Counted from the first letter of the stretch, positions 22,238 to 36,059 are shown. The stretch is 64,000 nt of DNA from Proteromonas lacertae (GCA_002245135.1 NGBS01000879.1:151397-215396), one strand, 5' to 3'. The notes: generated by a model not told the origin, from the sequence alone. A program made the numbers and translations.

Positions 22238-24145
22238 ATGGGAATAAAAGGGTTAAGATCGTATCTGAATAATTGTATGAATGAAGTGGATTTGAAACCT
22301 AATTCTGTGGGTATAAGGTATTGTTATTACTGTTGTATATTAAATTTTAGTGAAGTTTGCTTTTGTATCGATGCAAAAAATGTACATTATACATTATACA
22401 GAACAAAAGGAAGAGGTACTTGTGATTTTGATAAATACAGACGAATATGTGAAGATTATGTTTCTATATTCAGTCAAAAGAGCGTAAAGGGTGTGTGGTT
22501 CTTTCCTGGTCCTGCACCACCCAAAAAACAGGTTGTTATACTTGATCGTCAGAAGAATAGATACAAACAAGCTGTTGAAGCATATAACACTAAAAACTTT
22601 AAGAAGGGATTCTTTCATCAAATATCAATGGTAGACATACTTAAAAGTGTTTTAGATAAATATAAACAAGAAATAATATATACAACTGGAGAAATTGATG
22701 AGTATTAGTTTATATATATAAACGAATAGTGTGATGATAACTTATGCAAATCACCATAAAGCATATATAATTACAGATGATACTGACTTTATAGTGCAAA
22801 AGAATTTACAAGGGGTAATACAACCTTTTGATATATCAATAACAACTATAACAAAAAAAATAAAAAAGAACAATAATGCCTCATTTGATGTTGTACAATT
22901 CTATTCAATTGATTATTATTTTGCAATGAATGCTCTCGGTTTTCATAATGAAGAACAACTCTATATTTTAATATATTTGGTAGGAAATGGATATGAACAG
23001 ATAGACAAAGATGTAAGGAGTAATATTCAAAGAAAATATAATGTTAAAAGAACTTATGATTCTTTGAATATTTACGATTGTGTAGATGTAGTTAAACAAT
23101 TATACTGCCAAGAAGGTGAGTTGAGTGATAAACTGACAAGTGGAATGGCTGAAGTAGTGGATGAAGTAATAGAGAAAATTAACCAAGATGTATATATTGT
23201 AATATATGTTTATTTAATAGCTTAATGACATTAGAAATAGATATTCACTTTTATTATCAGATTCTGAATTAGATAGAAATATCTTGAAGACTTATATTCC
23301 CAACTATATTATTGATATGTTAAGATATAGACAATATACTGTTCCACCTGCAATACCTGTAGAAGAGAATAGAAAATGTATTTATATTAGTCCATTATAT
23401 ATATTTTTTTATTTATAGTTATGATAATGAGTGAAAGAATAATCGATTTTTTAGCTTCTTTTCTTGTATTGCATATTATGATAATGTGATATATATTTAT
23501 ATATAGGATGTAGGTGATAGTTATTTTTATATAACAGATGAAATAGCTATGAGAAAAACAGATAGAAAAGTGAGAGATATGATTAGAGATTTTATATATG
23601 AAGAAGGTGATGAAGATAAAGAGAAGTATGATGAAAACGATATTAATACTATGATTATATTTCTTGATAAATATGATATTATACCAAAAGACACTGTGAT
23701 TAAATTATTTTATATAGGATTAGATATTAACTTCACAAATGTTGAAGATAGTAATGATTATTACTTCTATATTTGTATAAAATTACTTCAGAGATTTTGT
23801 GATAATGAGTCTTTTATTAAAGCAGTGATATTATTAATATCTTGTCCATCATATTTAAATATATATAAAATTGTGAATAATCATCACAAAATAATTGAAA
23901 GATATTTGTTGGAAGTAGTAAGATACCAAATTGATATGGAAATAATACTTGAGAATATGAATTCCATATTTTGGGTTTTTAATTTAAATACTTGTTATGA
24001 TTCTTCACTTTTAATGAAATTAACAAGAGATTTGTTATCATATGTATTATATAATATTCAAGAAGATGAGTCTTATCCTGATAGTATAGTCAGTGGTAAT
24101 GATACGTGGGTAGAGAATTATGAAAAAATAAAATCATGGTTATAG
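22238..24145 (+). CDS. XPG/FEN1-family (ASTE1-like) nuclease
   Basis: Starts MGIKGLRSYLNN, the usual XPG N-terminus; splicing of an intron at about 22319-22351 gives EVCFCIDAKNVHYTLYR, the first metal-binding Asp region. A second intron after GEID (about 22697-22724) restores GEIDDVMITYANHHKAYIITDDTDFIV, the XPG-I motif, with TDDTDF supplying catalytic acidic residues. The remaining exons (to 24145) hold helical, poorly conserved sequence with further introns near 23191-23221 and 23380-23505 that I could only partly resolve. XPG-family proteins cut flap or bubble DNA structures. The long divergent C-terminal half and GEID in place of GEAD are closer to ASTE1/asteroid-like proteins than to FEN1. 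Confidence 0.75.
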
Positions 24146-24206
24146 ATTCAATCACCTTATAAATAATATTATTAAATAAAATTATGTATATATATATTCA
24201 TTTATT

Positions 24207-24974
24207 TTAATTTATATATTCTTTAACCAATGAAGGGAATAGTGGAGGTTCTTTACAAGGGTTTAATTCATAAAAGTATCCTGTATACATGTCACAAAGT
24301 AACGCTATATATGTTTAATATAAAATATGATATAATACAACTCTCATTATATATTGTATCTTGTGTATGTTTAACACCTCTGGCAGATAAAGATCCTTTT
24401 TGTGTTATTTCTTTTAAACCTTTTCTTCTTCTTTGCATTGTGATCCAGTCACATATATTATGTCCTTCCAGCTAAAATATATATTAAATAACAATACGAT
24501 AGGTGAAAAGTCAACTATTGAATTGATTGAAACAAAATCATGAAATTGGGAATATCCTAGCACATTGGTATTGTAATGAAGTTTTAAATATTGGTCTAGT
24601 TCCAACCTTGATACTTCAGAGCCTAGAAATTCTAATATTTCACACAAATTATCTAAATTTAGTTTTCCTGTACAATATATGTCTAACGATTTGAATAACA
24701 ATATAATATTTCGACGAGCTTCAACTGAAGCTTTAAATACTTTCACTTTCTTATGTTTCCTAATCCATCTGTGTTCTTCTAATTCTGTTACTCTTTTAAC
24801 ATTAGGACTTTCCAATGTACTACATAAATGACAATCATTATAATACTTATGATGTGACTGGTATTTTGTCAAAACAGCTGTGTGTATTCGTTTTTTAATA
24901 TTTTCTGGACTGTCATATATTTTCTCAAAAACTAACGGACTCAAAGTCATTCTTCCAACTCTATTATTATACAT
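24207..24974 (-). CDS. EF-hand-like protein, unknown function
   Basis: Three exons joined by introns of 26 nt (about 24478-24503) and about 37 nt. The protein of about 230 residues has a basic N-terminal half with a CHLC pair and KHKKVKVFK, and then EF-hand-like helix-loop-helix sequences: ILLFKSLDIYCTGKLNLDNL, where the loop keeps Gly and Leu but lacks several Ca ligands. The C-terminal exons read LEGHNICDWITMQRRRKG and end FPSLVKEYIN. The degenerate loop suggests a structural role rather than calcium binding. No closer family is recognised. Confidence 0.65.
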
Positions 24975-25175
24975 AAATGTCTTGATTGAAGAGGAAATTA
25001 GAAAAACTTCTTTTTCACTTCAAGCTCAATGCTTGACAAAATATTCAAATCAAAAATTCATCATAATCAAGAGTTTAATAACCTAAACATTTCAAGCTTA
25101 TTATACCACAAAATAAAAACACTCGATAATAACAAAGAACTTATGAATATCACAAATAACTAGGAAGAAAAATAA

Positions 25176-26708
25176 CTAATTTCTCAATTCTAAACTTTCT
25201 TCACATAACAAAGCACCTCTCATTTGATCAAATCCTTTATCCATCTTCTCTTTAATTTCATCATCCACAAAATAATCAGAAACACCTACTACTCTTCCTT
25301 TATTCCTAATTACATAATTCTCTTTCATTCTGATCCCTACAATATCATTATCTTGTATTAATGCTATTCCAATACAAGATTCAGTAAAGCCATGATCCTA
25401 TACGATAATTAATATATAGAATTTAATATTTTATATACTTTTGAAGTAGAAAAAATGGTAATAACCTTATTATCACAGCTGATATGAATTCCACTATCAA
25501 TAGCTTGATGAGCTCGAATTATATACTGAAAATCATATTCTTTCAAAAATTCATTTACTGCTATTATACCATAACTCTTACATTTACTACTTCCTCTTAT
25601 GCTATCACAAAAACCATTTGAATCATAAATTGCGTTGGATGCTTCACATGGATCTGACCATAATAACTCTTCTACTACATTTTTCTCATTTCCAGTAATA
25701 TTCTCAGGATTAGTATATAGCTGCATATTATTAGGTAAATTTTTAATCACACTCAACCTATCTTTAACATTATCACTAACTGGTTCAGGTATACCACCAT
25801 GAACACAAAATATAGTATTATCAATAATACAGCATAGTGGTAAACAGTCAAATACTTGATTAATAGCTTCATATACACTATTTCCCATTTCATCACCATA
25901 TCTGCTAATACATTGCTGTTTAAGGCATTTATTTCCATATGTATCTATCCATCCGTTTACACCTCTCGTCTCATGATTTCCACGTAATAGAAACACTTTG
26001 TTAGGATTTTGAATCTTTTGTGCGAATAGATATGCTACAATCTCAATACCATAATCTCCTCGATCTACATAGTCACCTAAAAACAGATGCTTCCCTGCTG
26101 AAATAGTAAAACCAAGTGGCCAGATATATCTGGCAATTTTTCTGAAATCTGCCAAGTTTCCGTGAATATCACCAAAACAATACACTGGGGAGGAGAGTTG
26201 TAGTATCCTGCTTTCTAATTGGAAAATTGGTTCTATATTATAGAAATATAATTGAATTTATTATACTAACAATATTACATATGTTAATGATAGTAGAAGC
26301 ATAGTCTTGTTTATAAAAATATGAAGCATCACTGTTGTATAAGCATAATTCCTCTATAGCATCCAATGAAGAATCAATTGACATTTTATTGTCCAGTTTA
26401 CTTATTCCTCTCGAAGATGAGCTTTTAAGACTATGAATACATTGTATATGATTTTAATACGTTGCAATATCTTCTCTAACTAACTTATCCTCGTCAATAG
26501 TGAACAGAATGCGATTCAGGCACTTCTCAATTGCTTCAGCTGATATATTCTTCAAATTATTTGCAAATTGTGCATCATTTTGCTTTATACTAACTAATTG
26601 AGAATAATTCAGTGAAGCATTCTCTTCTTTATTATTATTTTCATATGTCAGCACTTCTGTATCATTAATACAACGTCTCTTAGTTGGGGTTTCTTCTAAT
26701 TCGCTCAT
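25176..26708 (-). CDS. PPP-family serine/threonine phosphatase with N-terminal extension
   Basis: Exons: an N-terminal extension beginning MSELEETPTKRRCIND, a middle exon with MSIDSSLDAIEELCLYN, the catalytic core, and a last exon after intron 25398-25438. All PPP signatures are present: GDIHG, GDYVDRG, LLRGNHETR, HGGIPEP, the SDP of LLWSDP, and RAHQ. The metal-ligand Asp, His and Asn residues are intact. After FSTSK the intron restores DHGFTESCIG. Catalytic part resembles PP1/PP2A-like enzymes but GNHETR and the insert CISRYGDEMGNSVYE make it a divergent member. The N-terminal extension of about 140 residues has no recognised domain. Divergent from the coiled-coil gene across 350 bp. Confidence 0.9.
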
Positions 26709-27057
26709 CTTCGCTCAGATCACTTTTTTATATTCTGAGAAAATTCTGTGTTGAGAATATGACACTTTTCTTACTTTCAGAATATATCCATACTATAATA
26801 GAATATTTATCTTTATATTCATATTACATTACACAACAATTCAATAGTAATTGATATAGCCTAAATGTGATATTGATGGTTAAACCATATAATATTCCTG
26901 TATAAATCGTCATGTAAGAGTTATAAATTACATTTTATGAACATATCACATCTGTATGTGAAGATAAAAAGAAAAATGTGAATGAGTCTTGAGCAGATCA
27001 TGACCAAACTGTCATTTATTTAAAAATTTAAATTATTAAATCAAAATCGCTGTAAAT
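26709..27057. other. Divergent intergenic region
   Basis: About 350 bp between the phosphatase and the coiled-coil gene. AT-rich, no open frame with coding character, no RNA gene or repeat recognised. Confidence 0.4.
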
Positions 27058-28981
27058 ATGAGTCATATGACAGGTAATAAAGTACCATCCACAGGTGTAT
27101 GATTATACAATATTGTTTATATGATGTAATAATGAATAGGTGTATGATACTGTTAATGAAGTATTTTCTGATTATTCACCATCAAAAAGAAATCGTGCTT
27201 ACAATCCAAATCCAAGGTATGAAAGTAATAAGTCTGGAATGCCAAGACGTTCAGATGAAGTTGAAGAAAACATATTAAGAAGAGTACACATTTAAATAAG
27301 TAATTTATATAGACTACAAAACAGCAACAATTGGAATTAAAAAGGATAAACTCACTATGGGAACAATCCAAGAGAGAAATTAATGAGAAGAATAAAGAAA
27401 TACAAGCATTAAAAGATGGTAAAACAGCAAGGAAACAGAATCAAATACAAACACTAGAAAATACAATAGCAGATTTACAAAATCAAATAGAAGATTATGT
27501 ATATTTATAGATATTATACATACCTATTATATATAGAAACGTAAAATGTTAGAAATGAAAGAAGATAATGACAGATATGCTCAATGTTACGATGAATTGG
27601 TTCATCAGCTACAAACCACACAAGCTACAAAAGATGCATATGCACAAAAATCAGACGATAGGGACAAAAAGATACGACAGTATGAAAAACAATTACAAGA
27701 GTTAAAAAGTGATAATGAAGCTCTCTTAGCAAGATCATTGGCAGAATTGCGAAAACATGATGAAAGTCATGTAAACAATGAAAAACTATTGGAAAAACAA
27801 GAAAAATGCCTTCAAGAACTTCAAAATACAATAGAAATTCAAGAAAGAGAAAAAAATGAATTAAAAGAAATTATTGACGATCTTCAAGACAAATTAAACA
27901 CACAAACGACAATGTGTAATAAATTAGAGAAGCAATTACATAAAATGAAAGATGAAACAAAAGATTATCGATTAGCTAGAGCAACTGATATGGAAATGAA
28001 AAGAGAAATTGAACATCTAATGATAGATAACCAGAGACTAGTATCTATGTTAAAAATGACAAAAGAATGGAAATCATTTGCTGAAGATGCTTTTGTTATA
28101 AAAAATGGTATTTCTTATATAGAATTATCAAATAATAAAAATAAAAATAAAAATTCTTTAACACCAAAACAAAAGAATGAATGGAAATCATTTAAAGTGT
28201 TGGCAAAGAATTATCCAGCAATAATCAACGATAGAGCAATTAATCCAGACACTGAAATGAATAATTGGATACCTCGACAAGCCAGAAATTTATCATTCTT
28301 TTTCCATGAAGAAGCTATACCTGATGTACCATTAGAATTAATCGATGAATACTTGAAACAATTACATTTAATATGGAGAGAAAGAGAGAAAGATATAGTA
28401 GAATCTGTAAAGAGAAGATGTAAAGATGAAGTGGAGACTTTAAGACGACAATTGGAGAACAAGAAAAGTTATAATGAAGTAATCTATGAACAAAAAATAG
28501 GGACTTTACAAAATGAGTTAAAAAAGAAAAGAAAACAATTGCAGAAAAATCCATCATATTCTATAGCAAGTACAGAAATAATTCAAACTAGTTTGTTAAC
28601 AGTAGATCAAGTTGTTAAGGAGAATAAAAAATTAAAAGAAGAAAATGAATATTTGAAAAGTCAATTAGATTATGCACAAATGATGAAAACAGGTGAAATT
28701 ACGTTGAAATCTAATGCTAAATACATAGGTAATAATGATTTACAGGAAGTTAAAAGGCATATTAATGAAATTATGATAATATTGAGAGATTTCCAACAAA
28801 GAATTAGAACTACATCGAAAAGTGAATATGTAAGACTATTGAATGAGTATATTTATGATTATTATTATGTATATTATATATATATATATATAGTATGTGC
28901 CATCAGATTGAAATATCTTTAGAACAGCATCAAGCAAATGTGATGAAAAATGCAGAATATTCATGTAATTCAAGAAGGTGA
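27058..28981 (+). CDS. Long coiled-coil protein, probably cytoskeletal/centrosomal
   Basis: Five exons: MSHMTGNKVPSTG, VYDTVNEVFSDYSP...., a helical exon starting TTKQQQLELKRINSLWEQ, the long exon from 27541, and a last exon after the TA-rich intron near 28850-28896. Nearly the whole protein of about 570 residues is charged heptad-repeat coiled coil (KQLQELKSDNEALLARSL, LRRQLENKKSYNEV). A globular break at about residues 280-380 contains EWKSFAEDAFVIKNG and FFHEEAIPDVPLELIDEYL. This layout is common in basal-body or centrosomal proteins (CCDC-type), which would fit a flagellated cell, but I do not identify a specific orthologue. Confidence 0.75.
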
Positions 28982-29069
28982 TTGAAATATTAAAATATGT
29001 TTTAGATACTAATGTAATTTATTTGAATTTATTGATTGTTGTAGAAACACGATCCATAATACTTATCTG

Positions 29070-29562
29070 TTATTTTTTAGGTGGTATAATATCTATTAAT
29101 TCTAAATCATATACGACTGTTGCATTTGGAGGTATCATAGTACCTGCACCTGTTTCACCATATGCTAAATCAGATGGTATTGTTAAACGACGAATTTCTC
29201 TATTTTAAAAAGAATTAACAAAAATACCCTTTGCACATTCCTGGAATTCCCTTTTCCCAACCTTTTATTGCCTTTTTATTTCCGATTTCTATCTCTAATG
29301 GTCTGAAATTGTATGTGTTATAAAATTCTTTACCACTAGCATATAAATGAGCCTATGTTTATAATTAACAACAATACTTTGAAATGCATTTTTACAATAT
29401 CACCTATCTTTACTTTATTATCACATTTTTCAGGTCGATACTAAAAAAATAGATTATTTCAATATATACCTTTATGCCTATCTTCATTTCTGCATCATGA
29501 GGTAAATCTTCTCTACAAGAAACAACTACAACCAATAGGAGGAAGAAAAAATGAAATGACAT
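29070..29562 (-). CDS. Secreted/ER FKBP-type peptidyl-prolyl isomerase
   Basis: Starts with a hydrophobic signal peptide (MSFHFFFLLLVVVVSC); an upstream in-frame Met at 29604 would lengthen it. Three introns of 25-30 nt separate exons that read KVKIGDIVKMHFK, AHLYASGKEFYNTYNFRPLEIEIG, KAIKGWEKGIPGMCKG and EIRRLTIPSDLAYGETGAGTMIPPNATVVYDLELIDI. These cover the FKBP fold, including the GWEKG and IPP..L.YDVEL-type active-site strands. The end PPKK-stop has no KDEL-type retention signal. It would assist folding of proteins in the secretory pathway. Confidence 0.9.
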
Positions 29563-29749
29563 AATTATAACACAAATGACTGTCAAAATGGTAAAAAAAA
29601 CCACTATAATTACATCATAGTAATACTTCTCTCATCACATCTATATGTTATAATTTCAACTCGTAAAATGAATAATACGTAACGACATTTATTGCAAAAT
29701 AGATATACCACGTTGCATAACAAAAGAAAATCATTCATGCCATTGCATA
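29563..29749. other. Intergenic between FKBP gene and transposon
   Basis: Short AT-rich stretch upstream of FKBP and left of the transposon end; contains only the possible extended FKBP signal peptide codons. Confidence 0.4.
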
Positions 29750-29754
29750 ACTAT
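29750..29754. repeat. Target-site duplication ACTAT, left
   Basis: ACTAT directly before the left TIR, repeated directly after the right TIR at 36767-36771. Confidence 0.7.
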
Positions 29755-29861
29755 TGTTGTGCGCCGTTTGTCAGAGTTGGCCGTTTGTATACCAGACACT
29801 TTCAAAACAAACTAAATACACAATTACACTTCTTTTAATGAAAAATTGTTACTTTTATACT
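29755..29861 (+). repeat. Left terminal inverted repeat of 7-kb element
   Basis: Contains two tandem copies of GCCGTTTGTc/a separated by a short spacer, then CCAGACACTTT and a stretch ending ATACTTACTTTG. The doubled motif could be paired integrase-binding sites. The same sequence family ends the elements at 37581, 41705 and 51761. Confidence 0.85.
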
Positions 29862-29997
29862 TACTTTGTCATATAACCTACATCTATGAGTAACTATTAA
29901 TTGTCATAATATTGAATAAAAACTATCAAAATATATTCTAGAAATTATGTATATTCCAAATTTTATGTATTTATTGACATATAATGTCTAAATGAGA

Positions 29998-30245
29998 AGT
30001 GTCAGTTACACAGGAATTAAGAATTATACACCTTCTGACTTCATTTTTAATTTAAAATTTCATTTTCTTCAACTTTTTTGTTTGTATGTTTTTTTTGATT
30101 CAGTCAAAGAGAAAAAATGAATTTCAGCAGACACTTTGAAGAATGTTATTAAATTCTATCAAGATAAGAAGATATTTCAAAAAAGAAAAATCAAGCTTGT
30201 CAAACTTGACAGTTTATTTTATATTTCAGAAAATCAAAATGTAAG
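29998..30245 (+). other. Transposon leader block preceding captured gene
   Basis: About 245 bp inside the left end lies TCAGTTACACAGGAATTAAG followed by CCTTCTGACTTCATTT. A closely matching block is found at 54886-54935 in the 7.6-kb integrase element, 258 bp from its left end. Downstream, a short frame (LKNVIKFYQDKK...) runs to a GTAAGT 5' splice site at 30241, and the intron ends CAG near 30352 just before HYDIN codons. It may be a promoter plus first exon that the element provides to whatever it carries. Confidence 0.5.
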
Positions 30246-30264
30246 TACTATATATATATATATA

Positions 30265-30300
<36 letters not shown>

Positions 30301-30352
30301 CAAAATACTTACTTTATATTATTTATAAGCTGTATAATACTATCATGTACAG

Positions 30353-33300
30353 CGAAAGGTATAGAAGCATCATTATTTTATGAACATAAAGTAGATGTAA
30401 TTGATTTTGGTGATAAATTTATTAACAGATAAGCTGAAAGCGCATTTTAATAGAAAATCGAGGTTTAAGAAGTCAAAGATTAACTAGGCCCAATTATGGA
30501 GTAGAAAAAATAATATATCAAATATACAGCAGAATAGTGTTGATTTAGACTTTAGGAGAAAAAATGTATTAATTAGAAGAAAAAAAGCTCAAGCTCAAGA
30601 TTTAGATATTGGTTGAAGTACTCAAATAATATCAATGGATCCTGCTTATTTATCATTAGATATTGGTTGAAGTATCACTTACAAATGAAGGATCAATTAA
30701 ACCAAATGTAATATTTACTCCACCAAGGTGAATTAGATATAGAAGAAAGTGTAACAATCGAAGTATCTTATACAAGTTCAACTCTTGGTGAATTTAATGA
30801 TCATTTTGAATTTGCATTAAAAGGAGCAACTAATAATGTGGTATTAACAATAAAAGGACATGTAGTTGGTCCAACATTCTTCTTTAATAAGAATAAACTA
30901 GATTTTGGTATTGTAAGTTATGCATTTTTAAACTCAACTGATTTGATATTAAGAAATACTTCCTCTGTTCCATTTATAATCAATTTACGAGTTCCTCAAG
31001 ATGGTAATTACTTAAACAAAGAATTCGAAATAATTCGAGCAGTAGCAACAGTATTACCAGAAGGAGAAGAAAAAATCAAAATCAATTTCATATCTCAAAC
31101 AATAAAAGTATATGATTATTGTTTAGCAATTGATATTGAAAGTGTAGGTGAAGCTTTATTAACAATTCCAATAAGTGCTGAATGTCGAGTAGCTGAAGTA
31201 GAATTATTAGAAGAATCATTGAAATATGGAGATTGTTATTTAAGATATACTTATTATCGAACTTTAACATTAAAGAATAAATCCAATTTATATGCTCAAT
31301 TTGAAAACAGAACAAGATAAAAGAAGTAAATCGATTGGTAGTTATTTCCCTGATCCAGTTAAAGGTGTAATTGGACCAATGGCAACTCAAATGATTAAAG
31401 TTTAATTAAATCCTGAGAAATTAGGTGATATGAGAATTCCATTATATATTCAAATAATTGGCAGTCAATATCCTCCATTGGTATTAGTATTAGAAGCAAA
31501 TGGACTTGGACCAGTGATAAAGTCAAATTTAAATCATATAAAATTTGGTGATATAACTTGTTTAGATACTCATACAAAAGAATTTACAATAACTAATCCA
31601 ACTTCAATTCCAGCTTTTTATAAATTAGATTTTGAACGAGGATTTTATTTTAATACTGATATAGTTGATGGTATATTACAAAGTAAAGAATCTCAAAAGA
31701 TAGTAGTTAGTTGCATGTTGGAAGATGTATTAGCTTATAAAGATACAATATACATAGCAGCAACTGAAGGAGATAGTGCAATTCTTCCAGTTACAGCTAA
31801 ATGTTTAATAACAACAATATTTTGAGAAGATCCAGTAGATGTAATTGATTTTGGTGATCAATTTACAAACAGAACAATCGAAAGAGTATTTTTATTAGAA
31901 AATCGAGGTTTAAGAAGTCAAAGATTAACTTGGATAAATCAAACTGCAGCAGAAAAAGAAAAATCTTTTAAAGCCAATAAATCAAAGATGGAAAGTGAAA
32001 TGAATTCAAACCTTATGAAGCTATATTTACAATAACTCCCAATGCAATCGAATTAAAACCCAATACTGCTTGAAATTTTGTAACATCTGGAAGTTGTGAA
32101 AAACCCTGTGAAGTGATGAAAATGTTTTCTTGTTTGAGGAAATTTGATGGAGAAATAAGAAATAATGAAGCAAAAGAAACCGAAGTAAAAGTGAACTTTA
32201 TGAATCCATTAATTCAATGTTCTGAAGAGAAAATCGAAGTTCAAAGTAAGACAGTTGTATTTAAGAATATATCAACATTGAGTTTAGATGCGATAATAAG
32301 TATAGCAGCTCCATTATTATTGAGTATGAATGAATTCCATTTAGAACCAAATGAATCAATGAATGTGACAGTGGAATTTGATCCAAATTATAAAGATGAT
32401 AAAATCTCATGTAAAATAAATGGAATATTGAATATAAGATATGAAGATCATCCTCAGAAAAATTCAATTCCATGTGTAGCTGATGTTGCCTTTCCCAATT
32501 TATGGTTATCTCAAAATGATTTTGATTTTGGTTGTATATTGAATAATTCTCAAAGAACATTATTATTTTCAACTGAAAATCGTCGAACAATTCCTTGTCC
32601 TTATCATTGGGAATTAGAAATAGATGAAACTGAAAATCAAGCATCTCCAATCAATTAAGTATTTGAAATAACTCCAATTCAAGGTATTTTACAACTAGGT
32701 GAATGTGAAGAAATGGAATTGAGATATTCTGGAATACCACATGTATTATCAAGAGCATTGGGTAAATGTTATGTAGATGGAGGACCAGTTTATAATATCA
32801 AAATGAAAGGTGAAAGTTCAGTCTTATCTTATAGATTGGATAAACAAAATATTGATTTTGGTAGAATTCCTTATATGAAAGTAGAAGAAAGAGATTTTCA
32901 TATATTTAATACAGGTTCAGTAGATTTTTCATTTAAAATCTCAACTGATAATGTATCTCGATCTGGTTTAGTTAGTGTTTCACCATGTAATGGATTAATT
33001 CCATCTCATGATCAACAAAGAATCTCTGTTAAAATGAGAGTAGGAGTTCCAGATTCAGTAATAGAGAAATTAGTAATAGAAATAGCTCATTATGTTCCAA
33101 TAGATTTTCTACTTTATATAACAGGTATTTATGCAAATATCAAAGTGAATGATGCTGAATTGGTAATACCAGATAATTGGGAACATTACTTGGAAGAAGC
33201 TGATAGATTGATTGAATTATCCAATACAGAACATCCATTATCATTCCAGCTTTACCATCACCAATCAAATAACAACCATCTTTACCTAAAGTAGTGGAAT

Positions 33301-35260
33301 CTTCAATAGATGAAAGTAATAATAACACTATTATAAATACTGAAGGAGGAAAAAACAACAACAAAAACCAGAACAACCGTCAACAGAAGAAGAAAAAGAA
33401 AAACCAGTTGAAGCTGAAAAGCCAATAATTGTAGATGGAGTTCCAGTTAATTCACCAACACATGGTTAAAAGAATTACCACCAGAACCAAAAATTGAAGG
33501 AGAATTAGCACCACATAGTGAAGAACCAACAATAGCAAATACAAATGCAGAAGAAGAAAAATGTTAAGAAAAAGAAAAAGATGAAAACAAGAAACAGTAA
33601 TCTGCAAGAGTAAATAGTCAAAAATCAGTTTCTGTCAGAAGTAAGAATTCACAACAGAATGATAATAAAATACCATCTCCACCTAAAATGATGACAAATA
33701 CGAACAAATTACCTCCAGGAAAGAATACAACAGTATTACAAATCACAGTTGATAGAGAATTTGAAGCATTAAGATTATATTATATTGATTTATTATTAGA
33801 TGAAATAAACAATCAAAATCCAGCTGATTTATGTTTAGCTCGAAAAGAGAAAGAATTAAATGGAACATCTGTAAATGGTTCAAAAAGTGAAGGAGTAGTT
33901 GATAAAACCACAAAAACACCTGAAACTGGTTTAACAAATATCAGTAATAAAACAGGCAAAACAACAAAAATGGCGAATAAGAAAATATCTAATTTACATT
34001 TAGGTGAATTTCCATTAGCTGATTATGTAGTAGATTTTGGTAATGTAGTTCGAACTGATAGTAAGATGAAGACATTTACAATAACTAACATAGGTAATTT
34101 ACCAGTGAATTTCGGAATAGAAAGAAGAACTTTAAAAGAGTGTGGATATACATTAACTCCAGATGAAGTGAAAAGATTACCAGAAAGTTCAACAGTGACA
34201 TTTACAGCTAGTATTACAGCGAAATCTGATTTACCTTATGGAAGATATGATTTAGCAATTCCAATCGAAGTACAAGGAGGAATAACTTATCGTATAATAT
34301 TAAGAGCTGATGTGTGTATTCCTCGATTATGATGATTATAATGTAATTCAAACTGAAGTAAGAAATGTAGGTGATAAATTGGCAGTGGAATTACCACCAC
34401 CTGAAGAACCAGAACCAGTAGTAGAAGAAAGATCAGCTTTATCTGATCCAAAGAAAGGAGGAAAAAGAAGTAAATCAATTGATAAGAAAGGAGATAAAAA
34501 CTCATAGAAAGGTAAAAAAGAAAAACCCCCACCACCTCCTCCTCCACCATTTGGAGTTGGTTTATTATGTGATATAATCAATAACAATGGTGAAAGTGAT
34601 ATTGATATAATAATTCAAGAAATCAAAGAAACAGTTCCATTGTTTAATACATATGGAGATTGGAAAGTTCCACCTCCAGTAGTATTGCAATTAGTTAAGA
34701 AGCAAATTCCAAGAAAACCCTTAATACCAACAAGTTATTATAAATTAATAGATGAAAATAATGCCACAAGATGGAAATTAGAACCTGATGAAGAATTGCC
34801 ATTGAAAGTGACATTTGAATAATTAGAAACTGGTAAATTTAACTATTGTTTCCACTTTGAGATAGTTAATAAAGATAAAACGTATGAAGTTCCAATCAGT
34901 GGTATTTGTGATTATCCAAAAATTAATCAAAATCCGAAAGATATATTTATGAAATCAATAAAACAAAAGAATGAACAACAAATAATAAGTAAGAGATAAA
35001 TAAAGAACAAAAGATATTATGAATTTGGTCAATTATTAATAGGCAAAAACATAAATATGAGAGAAAACAATCCATCTTTAAAAGCTAGTAATTGTGAAAC
35101 AATTTAATTCAGTAATAATGGAATGTTTTCTGCAACAGTTGATTTGTCAATGCAAAATGATGATGGAATATTCACAATAGAACCAACCCAAATCGATATT
35201 GAAGCAGGTGAAACTCAAACAGTAGATACTGGGGCATTTCCAGTAGAAAATATTCAATAA
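30353..35260 (+). pseudogene. HYDIN-like axonemal central-pair protein, decayed fragment
   Basis: Repeated ASH/MSP-type beta-domains typical of HYDIN are clear: VDVIDFGDKF, LTIKGHVVGPTFFF, KLDFGIVSYAFLN, GDMRIPLYIQIIGSQYPP, IKFGDITCLDTHTKEF, VIDFGDQFTNRTIERVFLLENRG, NIDFGRIPYMKVEERDF, VDFGNVVRTDSKMKTFTITN, FVPINFGIERR-like segments. Many in-frame stops and frame changes break it: TAA at 31403 inside IKV-LNPEKLGD, a shift near 31315, TGA after TTIF at 31823, and a badly eroded first repeat at 30424-30830. Since TAA, TAG and TGA end other genes here, this is decay and not an altered code. It covers perhaps a third of a full HYDIN and lies wholly inside the 7-kb transposon. Confidence 0.85.
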
Positions 35261-36055
35261 ACAAAAGTTGAATGAAAAGATAGAAGAATTTTTAAATACT
35301 GAGATGTTATTCAAACTACCCATTACTCCATATCCCATATTTATACAATTTATAAACGTATAAGAGACTTTGTTTATGAAAATTCTAGTATATTATGAAG
35401 TGATTGATAATTTCAAAGAGAGTTTAATATTAATTCAAAACTTTAAAGATAATTGAAATAACCAAGACATTTACATTAGATAATATCTTTATAAAGAATT
35501 TAGCAAGATTTGAAGATCAATATGATGAGATAGTAGTTGGTGCCCAAGATGAAGCAAAGATTGAAAATATGATATGAGAAAGAAAAGAAATTAAATGAAA
35601 AATAGTAATAAAAAATGAAAGTGGAATAGTGTTGATAATGGTTTTAGAAGAATTATAGTAAAATAAGATGATAATTATTCTTTCTTCTTCTAGAAATATT
35701 ATTACCAAATTGATGAAAAATACATTTTCAATAATCAGAATTTATATAAATAAAAAGAATTATTGGTAAATTGTATTGAATGATTACTATAATAATACAA
35801 CACATATAACAATTGTAATGAATGATTGGTAAATTATTACATTGGTATAATTTAAAATAGTCAAAAGAAAAGAAAAAAGAAGATATATTTTTATATATAT
35901 TGTTACACTTACGTCATAAATAATGAATCATTTTTTTTTGGGGGGGTAAGAGTATTATAAAATAACACAGTAAAATATCTATAAAAGCTATTCTATTACT
36001 ATAATTTCTATAAATATATATCATTCTATCTATTCCTATTATATGAAATATGAGA
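35261..36055. other. Non-coding internal part of 7-kb element
   Basis: After the last recognisable HYDIN-like codons the DNA contains only short, stop-rich frames; a G-run occurs at 35940-35946. I see no gene in it. Confidence 0.4.
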
Positions 36056-36059
36056 AATC

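Noticed and set aside
30265-30300. Tyr- or Leu-rich coding region at 30265 and 38095
   Set aside because: It is a TTA/TAT microsatellite inside a probable intron (GTAAGT...CAG), with different lengths in the two copies.
30353-35260. Alternative genetic code (TAA as Gln) to explain stops inside HYDIN
   Set aside because: Conserved genes such as the phosphatase, Atx1, AFG1 and eIF3h end with TAA, TAG or TGA at the expected place, and the HYDIN region also has frame shifts and eroded repeats.
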